Shown: piece by piece, positions 34,496 through 42,436 of the stretch
Layout of the letters: every line of letters starts with the position of its first letter
Numbering within the stretch: the stretch's first letter is position 1
Origin: Pseudothermotoga_B sp051235805
GTDB taxonomy: Bacteria; Thermotogota; Thermotogae; Thermotogales; DSM-5069
Length of the DNA stretch: 64,000 nucleotides
Assembly (NCBI RefSeq): GCF_051235805.1
Contig: NZ_JBPNXV010000001.1
Location: 1,798,001 to 1,862,000 of the forward strand
Direction: 5' to 3'
Notes under the pieces: model-generated
What the model was told of the DNA's origin: nothing
Databases searched by the model: none
Seen by the model: only the letters and a program-made list of their open reading frames with translations
Translations under genes and position numbers: made by a program

Positions 34496-34975
34496 ATGGA
34501 TAAGAACACCGAAAGACAGGTAATGCAGAGCTTCATAAGATCAATGTGTAATGTCTTTTCGACGTTGACAGAGAAGAAACTTGTACCCAGAGGTGTTGAA
34601 CAATCAGACACGCTGATTGTGAAGGTCTCTGGTGTCGTAGTCATCGTGAGTTTCTCTGGCTTATTCTCTGGGAGATTGCTCGTTTCGATGCCAAAGGAAC
34701 TCGCTGGCATAATCTACACAGGTCTCGGAGGAGAAAACCCTTCTGACGATGATTTGTTGCTCGCGGCAAATGAATTCGGCAATATGGTGGCAGGCAATGC
34801 AGTCACAGAGATAAACAACACTATCAAAGGAGCAAATATCAGACTCTCACCGCCCAGTTCCTTTATCGGAGACGATCTTGTTTTCTTCAACTTCAAAATG
34901 AGTGCACACAATATCCTTTTTGATGCAGAAAACCTAACAATTAGATTGAACGTTGCATTGAAGGAGGAGAAGTGA
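34496..34975 (+). CDS. cheX: CheX-like CheY phosphatase (first)
   Basis: 159-residue protein of the CheC/CheX/FliY fold. The active-site helix reads LLAANEFGNMVAGNAVTEIN (about 84-103), matching the CheX pattern E-x-x-N with the following GNA. CheX dimers remove phosphate from CheY-P. I place the start at ATG 34496, seven bases after GGAGG; ATG 34490 is closer to that site. A paralogue follows at once. Confidence 0.85.
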   Translation: MDKNTERQVMQSFIRSMCNVFSTLTEKKLVPRGVEQSDTLIVKVSGVVVIVSFSGLFSGRLLVSMPKELAGIIYTGLGGENPSDDDLLLAANEFGNMVAGNAVTEINNTIKGANIRLSPPSSFIGDDLVFFNFKMSAHNILFDAENLTIRLNVALKEEK

Positions 34976-35418
34976 TGATACAGGAATTGGCAGGAGTAAC
35001 CCAAGGAGTGCTTGCTACTTTCGGTATCCAAATAGATAACGTGAAGTTTCTGAAAGAACCCATGCACAAAACATCTACGCCCCTGTGTGTCATTGTAGGT
35101 ATTGTTGGCAAAGACGGTGAGAGAAAAGGTGTTTTCAGCTTTGAGTATCAGCAGTCCTTCGCGAAAAACGTCTTGCAAGCTATGCTTGGCGGTTATGAGG
35201 TAGATCTCTTTTCGGAGATGGGAATCAGTGCACTCTTGGAGCTGTCAAACATGCTCAGCGGAAACATGCTCGGTGTAGTTGCACCACAAGCGGTGACCAC
35301 ACCACCTACCGCCGTTTTTGGGCAAAACATGAAATCGTTGTTGAACGTACTTGAATGTTACAAGATGGTATTCATCATGCAGAATTCATCGTTCTCAATA
35401 GGAATCAGCATTGTGTGA
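34975..35418 (+). CDS. CheX-like protein (second)
   Basis: 147-residue paralogue of the preceding protein, with the same helix LLELSNMLSGNMLGVVAPQA (about 86-105), where E..N and GN are kept. Overall similarity between the two is low, so they may act on different receivers or form a heterodimer. Start ATG 34975, seven bases after GGAGG; the GTG at 34972 is less well placed. Assignment rests on the motif, the length and the position. Confidence 0.75.
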   Translation: MIQELAGVTQGVLATFGIQIDNVKFLKEPMHKTSTPLCVIVGIVGKDGERKGVFSFEYQQSFAKNVLQAMLGGYEVDLFSEMGISALLELSNMLSGNMLGVVAPQAVTTPPTAVFGQNMKSLLNVLECYKMVFIMQNSSFSIGISIV

Positions 35419-35430
35419 AGGAGTGAAGTG

Positions 35431-36438
35431 ATGAATTTCTCCATTCTGATTGCCGAAGATGATGAATTTCAAAGAAAGTATATGATCAACGCCTTGACAA
35501 ATGGGGGTTTCTCAGCTGTTGGGACAGAAAACGGCGAAGAAGCCTTGAAAACCTTCAGCGCGAACCCCGCAAAATACAGAATCCTCTTGGTCGATTTGAG
35601 AATGCCAGTGATGGATGGTTTTGAGCTGATAAGACGTATCAGGAAGGATCACACCGAGGTTTATCCGTACATTTTCGTTGTGACGTCACTGGACAGCGAA
35701 GATGATGTCCTAAGAGCTTTGGAGTTCGGTGCAGACGAAGTGCTGATAAAACCTGTGAGTCCTAAGAGGCTTTGTGCATCGGTCGTGTCAGGTCTTCAAA
35801 AACTTAAGATGCTCACCTTAGATGTGCTGATAAAATCTTCTGTAAGACTGATGAATATCAGAGACAAGTACACTGGCAATCATGCAGAGAATGTGAAAGT
35901 AATTGCAACTTTGCTTGCACGAGTTTATTGTGAAGAAGCGGATATAAACGGTAATTTTGTTGACGAAATAGGTACTGCTGCACTTCTGCACGATGTGGGC
36001 AAGATACTCATACCTGAAGAGATTCTTCGAAAGCCAACTTCGTTGACGGTTCAGGAGTACGAGTTAGTCAAGACTCACACAACAAACGGCTCTGAGATCC
36101 TTCGTGAATCGCTCGCAACACATCCGGAAAACACCACAATAAAGACTTGCTATGAAGTCATCAGATACCACCATGAACAATGGAACGGTAAGGGATATCC
36201 AGAAGGTCTGTCGGGGGAGGAAATACCAATCTCAGCAAGAATTGTGAAGGTTGCAGATGTCTTCGATGCACTGACTTCAGAAAGATACTACAGAAAGGCT
36301 CATTCTCCTGAGGAAGCACTCGAAATAATGAAAGCTCAGAACGACCATTTTGACCCAAAGATATTCGAGATCTTCCTTGAACACCAAAGGTTCTTCCTCT
36401 CTGTTATCAAATCTAAAACAACTCTAATTAAGGATTAA
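35431..36438 (+). CDS. response regulator with HD-GYP phosphodiesterase domain
   Basis: 335 residues: receiver domain (about 1-122; acceptor Asp in ILLVDLRMPVMDG) and an HD-GYP domain (about 140-325). The metal-binding HD is in ALLHDVGKILIPEEI, and the GYP motif is intact in YHHEQWNGKGYPEGLSGEEI, followed by VADVFDALTSERYYR. HD-GYP enzymes hydrolyse cyclic di-GMP (some cGAMP). As last gene of the operon it is the only enzyme output encoded, so the chemosensory system probably adjusts a cyclic dinucleotide level (inference). Start ATG 35431 after AAGGAG. Confidence 0.94.
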   Translation: MNFSILIAEDDEFQRKYMINALTNGGFSAVGTENGEEALKTFSANPAKYRILLVDLRMPVMDGFELIRRIRKDHTEVYPYIFVVTSLDSEDDVLRALEFGADEVLIKPVSPKRLCASVVSGLQKLKMLTLDVLIKSSVRLMNIRDKYTGNHAENVKVIATLLARVYCEEADINGNFVDEIGTAALLHDVGKILIPEEILRKPTSLTVQEYELVKTHTTNGSEILRESLATHPENTTIKTCYEVIRYHHEQWNGKGYPEGLSGEEIPISARIVKVADVFDALTSERYYRKAHSPEEALEIMKAQNDHFDPKIFEIFLEHQRFFLSVIKSKTTLIKD

Positions 36439-36727
36439 TCCTTAAAAGAAATACTACAAACTGACCGAAAGATTAGACCTATGCCAATGTACAGTCGAAG
36501 TTTTTACCAAGATCTTGGTTGGCGCCTTCCGCTATATAATATACGAAGTTGCAAAAACTTAAGAAGTTGTGTAACCACTCTTTTGGTGATTTTCTTCGCC
36601 TAATTCTTGTCAAGAACTGCCAGCTGAAGGGAAATTCGTCGAGCCATGCTCTGAAAATTGCCGTTTCATCTGCACTTCAGGAGATTGTTCCAACACTGTA
36701 CCAAGTTGCTTACAGCCATGGAAAAAC
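36439..36727 (+). other. intergenic region after the chemosensory operon, possible small transcript
   Basis: About 290 bases with no convincing gene. A consensus TATAAT at 36535-36540 (weak -35) followed by a terminator at 36728-36760 could define a transcript of about 210 nucleotides. A plus-strand frame from TTG 36549 runs through that terminator and has no ribosome site, so I do not call it a protein gene. Confidence 0.3.
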
Positions 36728-36760
36728 AAACAAGGTGGGCTTAGCCCACCTTGTTTTGAC
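36728..36760. terminator. bidirectional intrinsic terminator
   Basis: A 13-base-pair stem, AAACAAGGTGGGC/GCCCACCTTGTTT, with a TTA loop and T-rich flanks on both strands. It serves the convergent secreted-protein gene ending at 36772 and any plus-strand transcript from upstream. Confidence 0.9.
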
Positions 36761-36771
36761 CACATTGATCT

Positions 36772-37290
36772 TCAGCCAGGTATACCGTAGATATAGATTG
36801 CGTAGAACCCAAATGGTATTCCATCCCACCAAGTTATGCCAGCCATAGCTCTTTTTTGCGGATTTTTGATAGTCTGAGTGAAGATATAGCCATCAAATCT
36901 TTGATCATCCTGAGTATTGCTGGGCGTGTTTGCAAAATCAACTAAAAAGACTATTCGATGTCCAAGGTTGCTGTTCTTTCCCGTGTAACCTGGTCCTGTC
37001 ATTCCGAGAACTGAGTCTTGTGGATTGCGCAAGATCACGTAAGTTAAGCTGTATTTTTTCCCGTCAGAAGTCTTGATGTAGCCATTTCCTTTGAGCTCCA
37101 AAACGAGTTCTCCTTCCCAGCCATCCCAGTAGATCTTCCAAACTGAACCATAAGCTCCAATGATATCGGCTTGACTCATTGCAGTTGACAGCAATGGCGT
37201 AAACGGAATATGGGGTGTTACCTGTCCCAGTTGTGCCAAAACCAAAGTACTCAACAAAACCATTACTACGCAGAAGATCACCTTAAGCAT
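36772..37290 (-). CDS. secreted hypothetical protein
   Basis: I do not recognise this 172-residue protein. A clear signal peptide (LKVIFCVVMVLLSTLVLAQ) is followed by a beta-rich domain with many aromatics (WKIYWDGWEGELVLELKGNG, then ITWWDGIPFGFYAIYIYG), in the style of small beta-barrel exported proteins. No cysteine pair or lipobox. Start ATG 37290 after GGAGGGAT; an in-frame start at 37332 lacks a ribosome site. A TATAAT lies at 37319-37324. Single-gene unit. Confidence 0.8.
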   Translation of the reverse strand: MLKVIFCVVMVLLSTLVLAQLGQVTPHIPFTPLLSTAMSQADIIGAYGSVWKIYWDGWEGELVLELKGNGYIKTSDGKKYSLTYVILRNPQDSVLGMTGPGYTGKNSNLGHRIVFLVDFANTPSNTQDDQRFDGYIFTQTIKNPQKRAMAGITWWDGIPFGFYAIYIYGIPG

Positions 37291-37318
37291 GCCTATCCCT
37301 CCTTTGAATGGATAACCA

Positions 37319-37324
37319 ATTATA
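37319..37324 (-). promoter_or_regulatory. -10 element of the secreted-protein gene
   Basis: Consensus TATAAT on the minus strand, 29 bases before the ATG, with only a weak -35. Confidence 0.4.
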
Positions 37325-37492
37325 TCTGCCAACTTATTAAAAAGACATTAGAATTCAAAAGTCCTGGATGCCAGTTCTGTTCGTAAGATAGGTAAAGAGT
37401 CAAAAAAGCGAGAATGCATGGGTCTTAAGAAAGGTTAATATCTGCGAACTTTACAGATTTCACAGTTAATGTTAAAATATAAGGAGAAGTTC

Positions 37493-37568
37493 TGGTGGGC
37501 TCGGGTGGACTCGAACCACCGACCGCCCGGTTATGAGCCGGGCGCTCTACCAGTTGAGCTACGAGCCC
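37493..37568 (-). tRNA. tRNA with CAU anticodon (Met elongator, or Ile2 if lysidine-modified)
   Basis: 76 nucleotides including an encoded CCA end (37493-37495). Acceptor GGGCTCG/CGAGCCC, D stem GCTC/GAGC, anticodon stem CCCGG/CCGGG around CTCATAA, and T stem GGTGG/CCACC with loop TTCGAGT all pair perfectly. The CAT anticodon does not distinguish elongator Met from Ile2; the formyl-initiator type is excluded because the acceptor starts with a normal G-C pair and the anticodon stem lacks the three G-C pairs in initiator order. A perfect-consensus promoter lies just upstream. Confidence 0.95.
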
Positions 37569-37581
37569 GCAACCAGAAAAC

Positions 37582-37610
37582 ATTATACATCCAGCCCTTG
37601 AGACTGTCAA
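37582..37610 (-). promoter_or_regulatory. consensus promoter of the tRNA gene
   Basis: TTGACA (37605-37610), exactly 17 bases, then TATAAT (37582-37587) on the minus strand. The -10 ends 13 bases before the tRNA 5' end, so the leader is about six bases. Confidence 0.92.
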
Positions 37611-37621
37611 GGGCTTTGGGG

Positions 37622-37810
37622 ATGGTGATTACCTTGGAAGTCGACATCGTGAAACTCGACCCGGTCAAAAAGCTGCTCAAGCGTTACCCACGCATCTTAG
37701 TAATTAAAGCCGCTCTGATGATATTACAGTCTGGTCAAAAAGTCAGCACAGAGAACATCGAAAGGGCAATAAACGATATAATCGAAACAGGTGACGAAAG
37801 CAGGGATTGA
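37622..37810 (+). CDS. small hypothetical protein (about 60 residues)
   Basis: 62 residues from ATG 37622, or 58 from TTG 37634, which has GGTGATT just upstream. Basic, soluble, helical (DPVKKLLKRYPRILVIKAAL and STENIERAINDIIETGDE). I do not recognise it. The stop lies in the loop of its own terminator at 37796-37828, and codon use is like that of its neighbours, which supports a real gene. It is divergent to the tRNA promoter; its own promoter is not obvious. Confidence 0.6.
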   Translation: MVITLEVDIVKLDPVKKLLKRYPRILVIKAALMILQSGQKVSTENIERAINDIIETGDESRD

Positions 37811-37828
37811 TTCCCTGCTTTCTGATTT
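37796..37828 (+). terminator. intrinsic terminator of the small-protein gene
   Basis: GAAAGCAGGGA/TCCCTGCTTTC stem with a five-base loop that contains the stop codon, then TGATTTCT. The T run is interrupted, so efficiency may be partial and tldD could be read through. Confidence 0.65.
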
Positions 37829-37847
37829 CTCGAAAGGAGGTTAAATC

Positions 37848-39293
37848 GTGCAAGAGAAATTACAGAAGATTCTCCATTATCTGAATTCAAAGGGGGTAAG
37901 GTACGCAGACATAAGGTATGAAGAACACCTTCAACAAGAGATTTTTGTTGAAAACGGCATTCTTAAAACACTGACTAACGGTTTCAACTGTGGAACGGGT
38001 GTGAAAGTCTTGTTTGAAAACGGTTGGGGTTTCGCAGCAACCGATGAGCGCGGTGAATCAACATTGGAAAAGATTGCAGATCGTGCGCTTGAAATCGCTC
38101 AGTCATCCAACAAGCGCGCAAAAAAGGGCGTCAAGCTCGCTCAAGAACCAGCACACAGAGATAGTTTCAAATCTCCTTACCAGAAAGATCCATTCGAGAT
38201 TTCAGAGAGCGAAAAGATCGAGATCTTGAAAAATGCAACTTTGAAAGCAAAGGAAGTTGAAGGCGTCGTACGCTCGACAGGTTCTATGCTCTTCAGAAAG
38301 ATCAACAAGGTCTTTTTGAGCACTGAAGGCTCTGAGATCGAACAGCAGATAATAATCTCCGGCGCCGGGATAACCGCACAAGCAGTTTCAGAAGGAGGCT
38401 TTCAAACCAGATCTTACCCAGCAAGTTTTGGAGGAGATCATTCAACAAGAGGTTGGGAGTTCATCGAGGAGATGAAGTTAATCGAACATGCACCAAAGAT
38501 AGCAAAAGAAGTCACTGAGCTTGTCAAAGCCTCGGAGATTGAGCCAGGAGAGTACGATATCATCATAAGTGGCAATCAGCTTGCCTTACAAGTGCACGAG
38601 TCTTGCGGACACCCTATAGAACTCGATAGAGTGATGGGCTCAGAGCTCAGTTTTGCCGGGGGAAGCTTTCTGACCTTGGACAAACTGAACAACCTCAAAT
38701 ATGGCAGTGAACATGTGACGATCACAGCAGATGCGACAATTCCCGGTGGCTTGGGTAGTTTTGGCTATGATGATGAAGGGGTAGAAGCACAGCGTTCGTA
38801 CATCGTCAAAGATGGTCTTTTTGTGGGGTATTTGATGAACAGACAGACAGCTGCGGAACTCGGCTTGAGATCAAACGGTGCCGCACGAGCTGACAGCTGG
38901 TCACATCTTCCAATCATAAGGATGACAAACATAAATCTCCTGCCGGGTAAGTACACACTGGACGAACTGATATCTGGCATAGAATATGGTTTTCTGCTGG
39001 ACACAAACAAGAGTTGGTCTATAGACGATCTGAGACTGAACTTTCAGTTTGCCACAGAGATCGCTTATGAAATCAAAGGTGGCAAGCTGACTGGAAAGAT
39101 CTTCAAAAATCCTGTGTACTTCGATATAACTCCCAAATTCTGGGACAAATGTGACGGTGTTGCCAATCAAGAACTCTGGCATGTGTGGGGCGTACCAAAC
39201 TGTGGCAAAGGACAACCGATGCAAGTCATGTACGTAGGACATGGTACATCACCGGCAAGATTCAGAGGGGTAAAGGTAGGTGTTAAGAGGTGA
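37848..39293 (+). CDS. tldD: TldD family metalloprotease
   Basis: 481-residue TldD, the catalytic partner of the TldD/TldE (PmbA) heterodimeric zinc protease that trims unfolded peptides and processes RiPP leaders. The metal motif is HESCGHPIELD (HExxxH) at about residues 250-255, in a typical context after SGNQLALQV. The C-terminus ends with the usual GKGQPMQVMYVGHG...RFRGVKVG region. Start GTG 37848 after AAAGGAGG. It overlaps the TldE gene by four bases. Confidence 0.95.
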   Translation: MQEKLQKILHYLNSKGVRYADIRYEEHLQQEIFVENGILKTLTNGFNCGTGVKVLFENGWGFAATDERGESTLEKIADRALEIAQSSNKRAKKGVKLAQEPAHRDSFKSPYQKDPFEISESEKIEILKNATLKAKEVEGVVRSTGSMLFRKINKVFLSTEGSEIEQQIIISGAGITAQAVSEGGFQTRSYPASFGGDHSTRGWEFIEEMKLIEHAPKIAKEVTELVKASEIEPGEYDIIISGNQLALQVHESCGHPIELDRVMGSELSFAGGSFLTLDKLNNLKYGSEHVTITADATIPGGLGSFGYDDEGVEAQRSYIVKDGLFVGYLMNRQTAAELGLRSNGAARADSWSHLPIIRMTNINLLPGKYTLDELISGIEYGFLLDTNKSWSIDDLRLNFQFATEIAYEIKGGKLTGKIFKNPVYFDITPKFWDKCDGVANQELWHVWGVPNCGKGQPMQVMYVGHGTSPARFRGVKVGVKR

Positions 39294-40621
39294 AGACTGA
39301 AAACTTCTACAGAAACCTATTCAGATTGATGAACGAACACTTCGTTGGTTTGAAATTTCTGAGCGTTGTCTCAAACACAGAAAGCGCACTAACAAGATTT
39401 GCCAACAACGAGATCCATCAAAATGTCTTTGAGAAAAAGAGTGTTATAAGTGTTTTAGCAACGAAGGACAACAAAGTGGCTGTCGCCACGAGTAATGATC
39501 TGTCAATCAATGGGTTGAAGGAAACGAGAAAAAAGCTCGAACAAATGTTGGAGAACTCAACGCCTCTGGATTACCAATTCAAACTTCCAGATGTCTCGAT
39601 CGGCTATCCAGTTGAGAATATCTGCGATTCTGTGAAAAACGCCAAGGCTGAAGACAGAGCACAGGTTTTTGATAAGATCGTGAAGGCAGCGGGTGAAGAA
39701 GTTCAAGCCTTTGGTTACGTGAGCGATAACATAGCCGAAAATGCCGTCATCTCTTCGAATGGAATGTTTGTCTATCAGGCTTATTCGAGTGCAAGTTTCA
39801 ACTTTGTCGCTCTTAGTAACTCTGGCAGTGGGTATGTTTCTTCAACGGCAAGAGGATATAAAGATCTCGATGTTGACAAAAAGATACAAAGAGCGATCGA
39901 ATTCGCAAGAAAGTCGAGCAACCAAGTGGAAGTTGATCCAGGTTCATACACCGTAGTACTTGGTCCCGAAGCCGTCAGCGACCTGTTTTTCTATTTCTCA
40001 TATGTCTGCACGAATGGTTACATGCACGAACTGAAGATGAGTCCATCGGTGAGATTTCTCGGGCAAAAGATAGGTCCAACAAATCTGAATGTTCATGACG
40101 ATCCAACCAATGTCTTGCAAGTGCCACTCGTCTACGATATGTGTGGTAAGAAGAGAGAGAAAACTCCGTTGATAGAAAACGGCGTCTTCAAGAACATTCT
40201 ATACTCACATGGTGCAGCACTCAGATTCGACAAAAAAGCCACAGGTCATACTTTCTCACTCGAAGATCTCGATTTTGCGATACCTGCAAACCTTGTCATA
40301 GAAGGTGGAGATACACCGATTGAAAAGATCATCTCCGAAGTAGATCGTGGCATTTACGTCAACAGATTTCATTACATGAACGTCGTCGATCCATATGAAG
40401 CGATGTTCACTGGAATGACCAGAGACGGCACATTTTTGATCGAAAAAGGTCAGCTTACAAGGGCACTTAAGAACATGAGATTCAACGTGAAGTTCTTTGA
40501 ATTCACGCAGAACATCGAAGCGATCTCCAAGGAAGTCGAATCAACCAGCGGCGAGTATTTCCCCGCAGTGGCTCCTTTCATGAGAGTTAGGAACTTCAAT
40601 TTCACCTCCAAAACTGCTTGA
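39290..40621 (+). CDS. tldE: TldE/PmbA family protein
   Basis: 443-residue partner of TldD without the HExxxH motif. It shares the family fold, with SSNGMFVYQAYSSASF in the N-terminal part and KATGHTFSLEDLDFAIPANLVIEGG near the end. In the heterodimer it closes the substrate channel while TldD holds the zinc. GTG start overlapping the tldD stop. No RiPP precursor gene is visible nearby, so a general peptide-degrading role is more likely. Confidence 0.93.
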   Translation: MKTENFYRNLFRLMNEHFVGLKFLSVVSNTESALTRFANNEIHQNVFEKKSVISVLATKDNKVAVATSNDLSINGLKETRKKLEQMLENSTPLDYQFKLPDVSIGYPVENICDSVKNAKAEDRAQVFDKIVKAAGEEVQAFGYVSDNIAENAVISSNGMFVYQAYSSASFNFVALSNSGSGYVSSTARGYKDLDVDKKIQRAIEFARKSSNQVEVDPGSYTVVLGPEAVSDLFFYFSYVCTNGYMHELKMSPSVRFLGQKIGPTNLNVHDDPTNVLQVPLVYDMCGKKREKTPLIENGVFKNILYSHGAALRFDKKATGHTFSLEDLDFAIPANLVIEGGDTPIEKIISEVDRGIYVNRFHYMNVVDPYEAMFTGMTRDGTFLIEKGQLTRALKNMRFNVKFFEFTQNIEAISKEVESTSGEYFPAVAPFMRVRNFNFTSKTA

Positions 40622-40650
40622 AAAATGGGCGACTCTCGTCGCCCATTTTC
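40622..40650. terminator. bidirectional intrinsic terminator
   Basis: AAAATGGGCGAC/GTCGCCCATTTT, a 12-base-pair stem with a TCTC loop, flanked by A and T runs so it can act in both directions between tldE and the NAD synthetase gene. Confidence 0.88.
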
Positions 40651-42403
40651 ACTCTTTCGTTTCCCATTCTTTGAAATAGTTGGTTATTGGAAGTCTTCTG
40701 TCTTTACCAAAGGCTCGATGGGTTATCTTGGGACCTGGCGCCATTTGACGACGCTTGTACTCGCTGCTGGCAACCATCCAGGCAACCTTGCGAACTGCTG
40801 ATTCATCATAGCCCATAGAGATGATCTCTGCGACACTTCTGTCTTCTTCTACATAAGCTTTCAGTATGACGTCGAGCAATTCGTACGGTGGAAGTTTGTC
40901 TTGGTCGGTTTGGTTTGGTCTGAGTTCGGCGCTCGGAGCTTTGGTGAAGACTCTGCGTGGTATGATCTCCCTTTTCGCTTTTTTGTTCACATACTCTGCC
41001 AGATCGTAGACAAGCGTCTTGTAAACGTCCTTTATAACTGCGAATCCACCAGCTGTATCACCATAAAGTGTACAGTAGCCTGTACTGCTTTCACTCTTGT
41101 TTCCTGTTGTCAGTACGAGCCAGCCAAACTTGTTCGAGAGCGACATCAAGACCATCCCGCGAATGCGTGCCTGCAGATTTTCTTCGGTCACATCGAAAGG
41201 AAGATCTTTGAAGACAGGCTTTAGAGAGTTCAAAAAGCTTTGGAAGAGATCGTTTATAGGTATGATCAGATATTTGATTTTCAGATTCTCAGCCAATATC
41301 TTCGCATCTTCGATGCTGTGATCTGTGGAATAGGGACCTGGCATCAAAACACCTGTTACGTGCTCTGGACCGAGTGCGTCCACTGCTATGCAACAGACAA
41401 GTGAACTGTCCATACCGCCACTGAGGCCTATGACCGCGTCGGTCATTTTGTTTTTCCTCACATAATCACGCGTGCCCAAGACCAGAGCATGGTAAACCTC
41501 GGCTGCAGAGTCTAAGTGTTTTTCTGTACGCTGTTCAAGTGCAGGTTTTGATTCTTTCTTTACAAAAGGTATCTTCACAATCTGCACTTTTTCAAGAACC
41601 TCTCGATCGATTGCCAGCTTATCACGCCTTCGTCGAGGATCTCTTAGTCTAGATCTCTCCACATTTCCCAAATCGAGATCTGCAACTAAGAAATCTTCTT
41701 CGAACTGTTTTGCTCTGGCGATGACCTCACCTTGTTCGTTTAGAATCAAACTCGCACCATCGAAGACCAGCTCATCTTGACCTCCAACGAGATTCACGTA
41801 TGCAACGACTGCCAAATTGTCATTTGCACGCACAGAGAGCATTCTCTCTCTCCAAGCGAGTTTCCCAGAGTGATACGGCGAGGAAGATATATTTATCAAG
41901 ACCTGTGCATCTCCTGCCAAAGTCTCTAATCGAGCCGGTCCGCCGGGATACCAAATGTCTTCACAGATCGTTATGCCAAGGCGAATATCGTTCAAAAGAA
42001 TTACCAGTGCCTTATCACCTTGCTGAAAATATCGAAATTCATCAAAGACTCCGTAGTTCGGCAGATAATTCTTGTGATAGACTGCACAAATCTTTCCATC
42101 GTGCAACACAGCTGCTGCGTTGTATGTATCACCTTCTTCATCCACGAAGCCAACCACCGCAACCAGCGATTCTGGCACATACTTTGCAACCTGATGCACC
42201 ATCTGTTTGTTTTTGTCAACAAAATGGGGCTTAAAGACCAAGTCTTCGGGTGGATAACCAGTCAGTGCAAGCTCTGGAAAGGCAATGACATCAACATCCA
42301 TCTTCTTTGCCATCTCGATCTTTTCAATGATCTTTCTTGCATTTCCTTCGATGTCACCAACGATGGTGTTGATCTGTGCAAGTCCTATTCTCAATTCATT
42401 CAT
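40649..42403 (-). CDS. nadE: glutamine-dependent NAD+ synthetase
   Basis: 584 residues. The N-terminal nitrilase-type glutaminase (about 1-265) has Glu in AFPELALTGYPPED and the nucleophilic Cys in ITICEDIWYPGG. The C-terminal synthetase (about 300-580) has the ATP pyrophosphatase loop GLSGGMDSSLV and TTGNKSESSTGYCTLYGD. It amidates deamido-NAD+ with glutamine-derived ammonia. ATG 42403 or 42406 could start it; GGAGGTGAG is better spaced to 42403. A second, glutaminase-free NAD synthetase lies at 61275-62123. Confidence 0.95.
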   Translation of the reverse strand: MNELRIGLAQINTIVGDIEGNARKIIEKIEMAKKMDVDVIAFPELALTGYPPEDLVFKPHFVDKNKQMVHQVAKYVPESLVAVVGFVDEEGDTYNAAAVLHDGKICAVYHKNYLPNYGVFDEFRYFQQGDKALVILLNDIRLGITICEDIWYPGGPARLETLAGDAQVLINISSSPYHSGKLAWRERMLSVRANDNLAVVAYVNLVGGQDELVFDGASLILNEQGEVIARAKQFEEDFLVADLDLGNVERSRLRDPRRRRDKLAIDREVLEKVQIVKIPFVKKESKPALEQRTEKHLDSAAEVYHALVLGTRDYVRKNKMTDAVIGLSGGMDSSLVCCIAVDALGPEHVTGVLMPGPYSTDHSIEDAKILAENLKIKYLIIPINDLFQSFLNSLKPVFKDLPFDVTEENLQARIRGMVLMSLSNKFGWLVLTTGNKSESSTGYCTLYGDTAGGFAVIKDVYKTLVYDLAEYVNKKAKREIIPRRVFTKAPSAELRPNQTDQDKLPPYELLDVILKAYVEEDRSVAEIISMGYDESAVRKVAWMVASSEYKRRQMAPGPKITHRAFGKDRRLPITNYFKEWETKE

Positions 42404-42436
42404 CATCTCACCTCCGCCACCGTCTGGCTTGTGATC

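Noticed and set aside
36428..36445. TTAAGGATTAATCCTTAA as terminator of the chemosensory operon
   Set aside because: Palindrome has no loop bases and no T run after it; at most a weak hairpin or protein site.
36549..36848. 99-codon plus-strand frame as a protein gene
   Set aside because: TTG start without ribosome site, runs through a strong terminator and into the opposite secreted-protein gene.
37469..37621. In-frame upstream extension of the small-protein gene across the tRNA
   Set aside because: It would translate the antisense of a perfect tRNA and its promoter; later starts with ribosome-site-like sequence exist.
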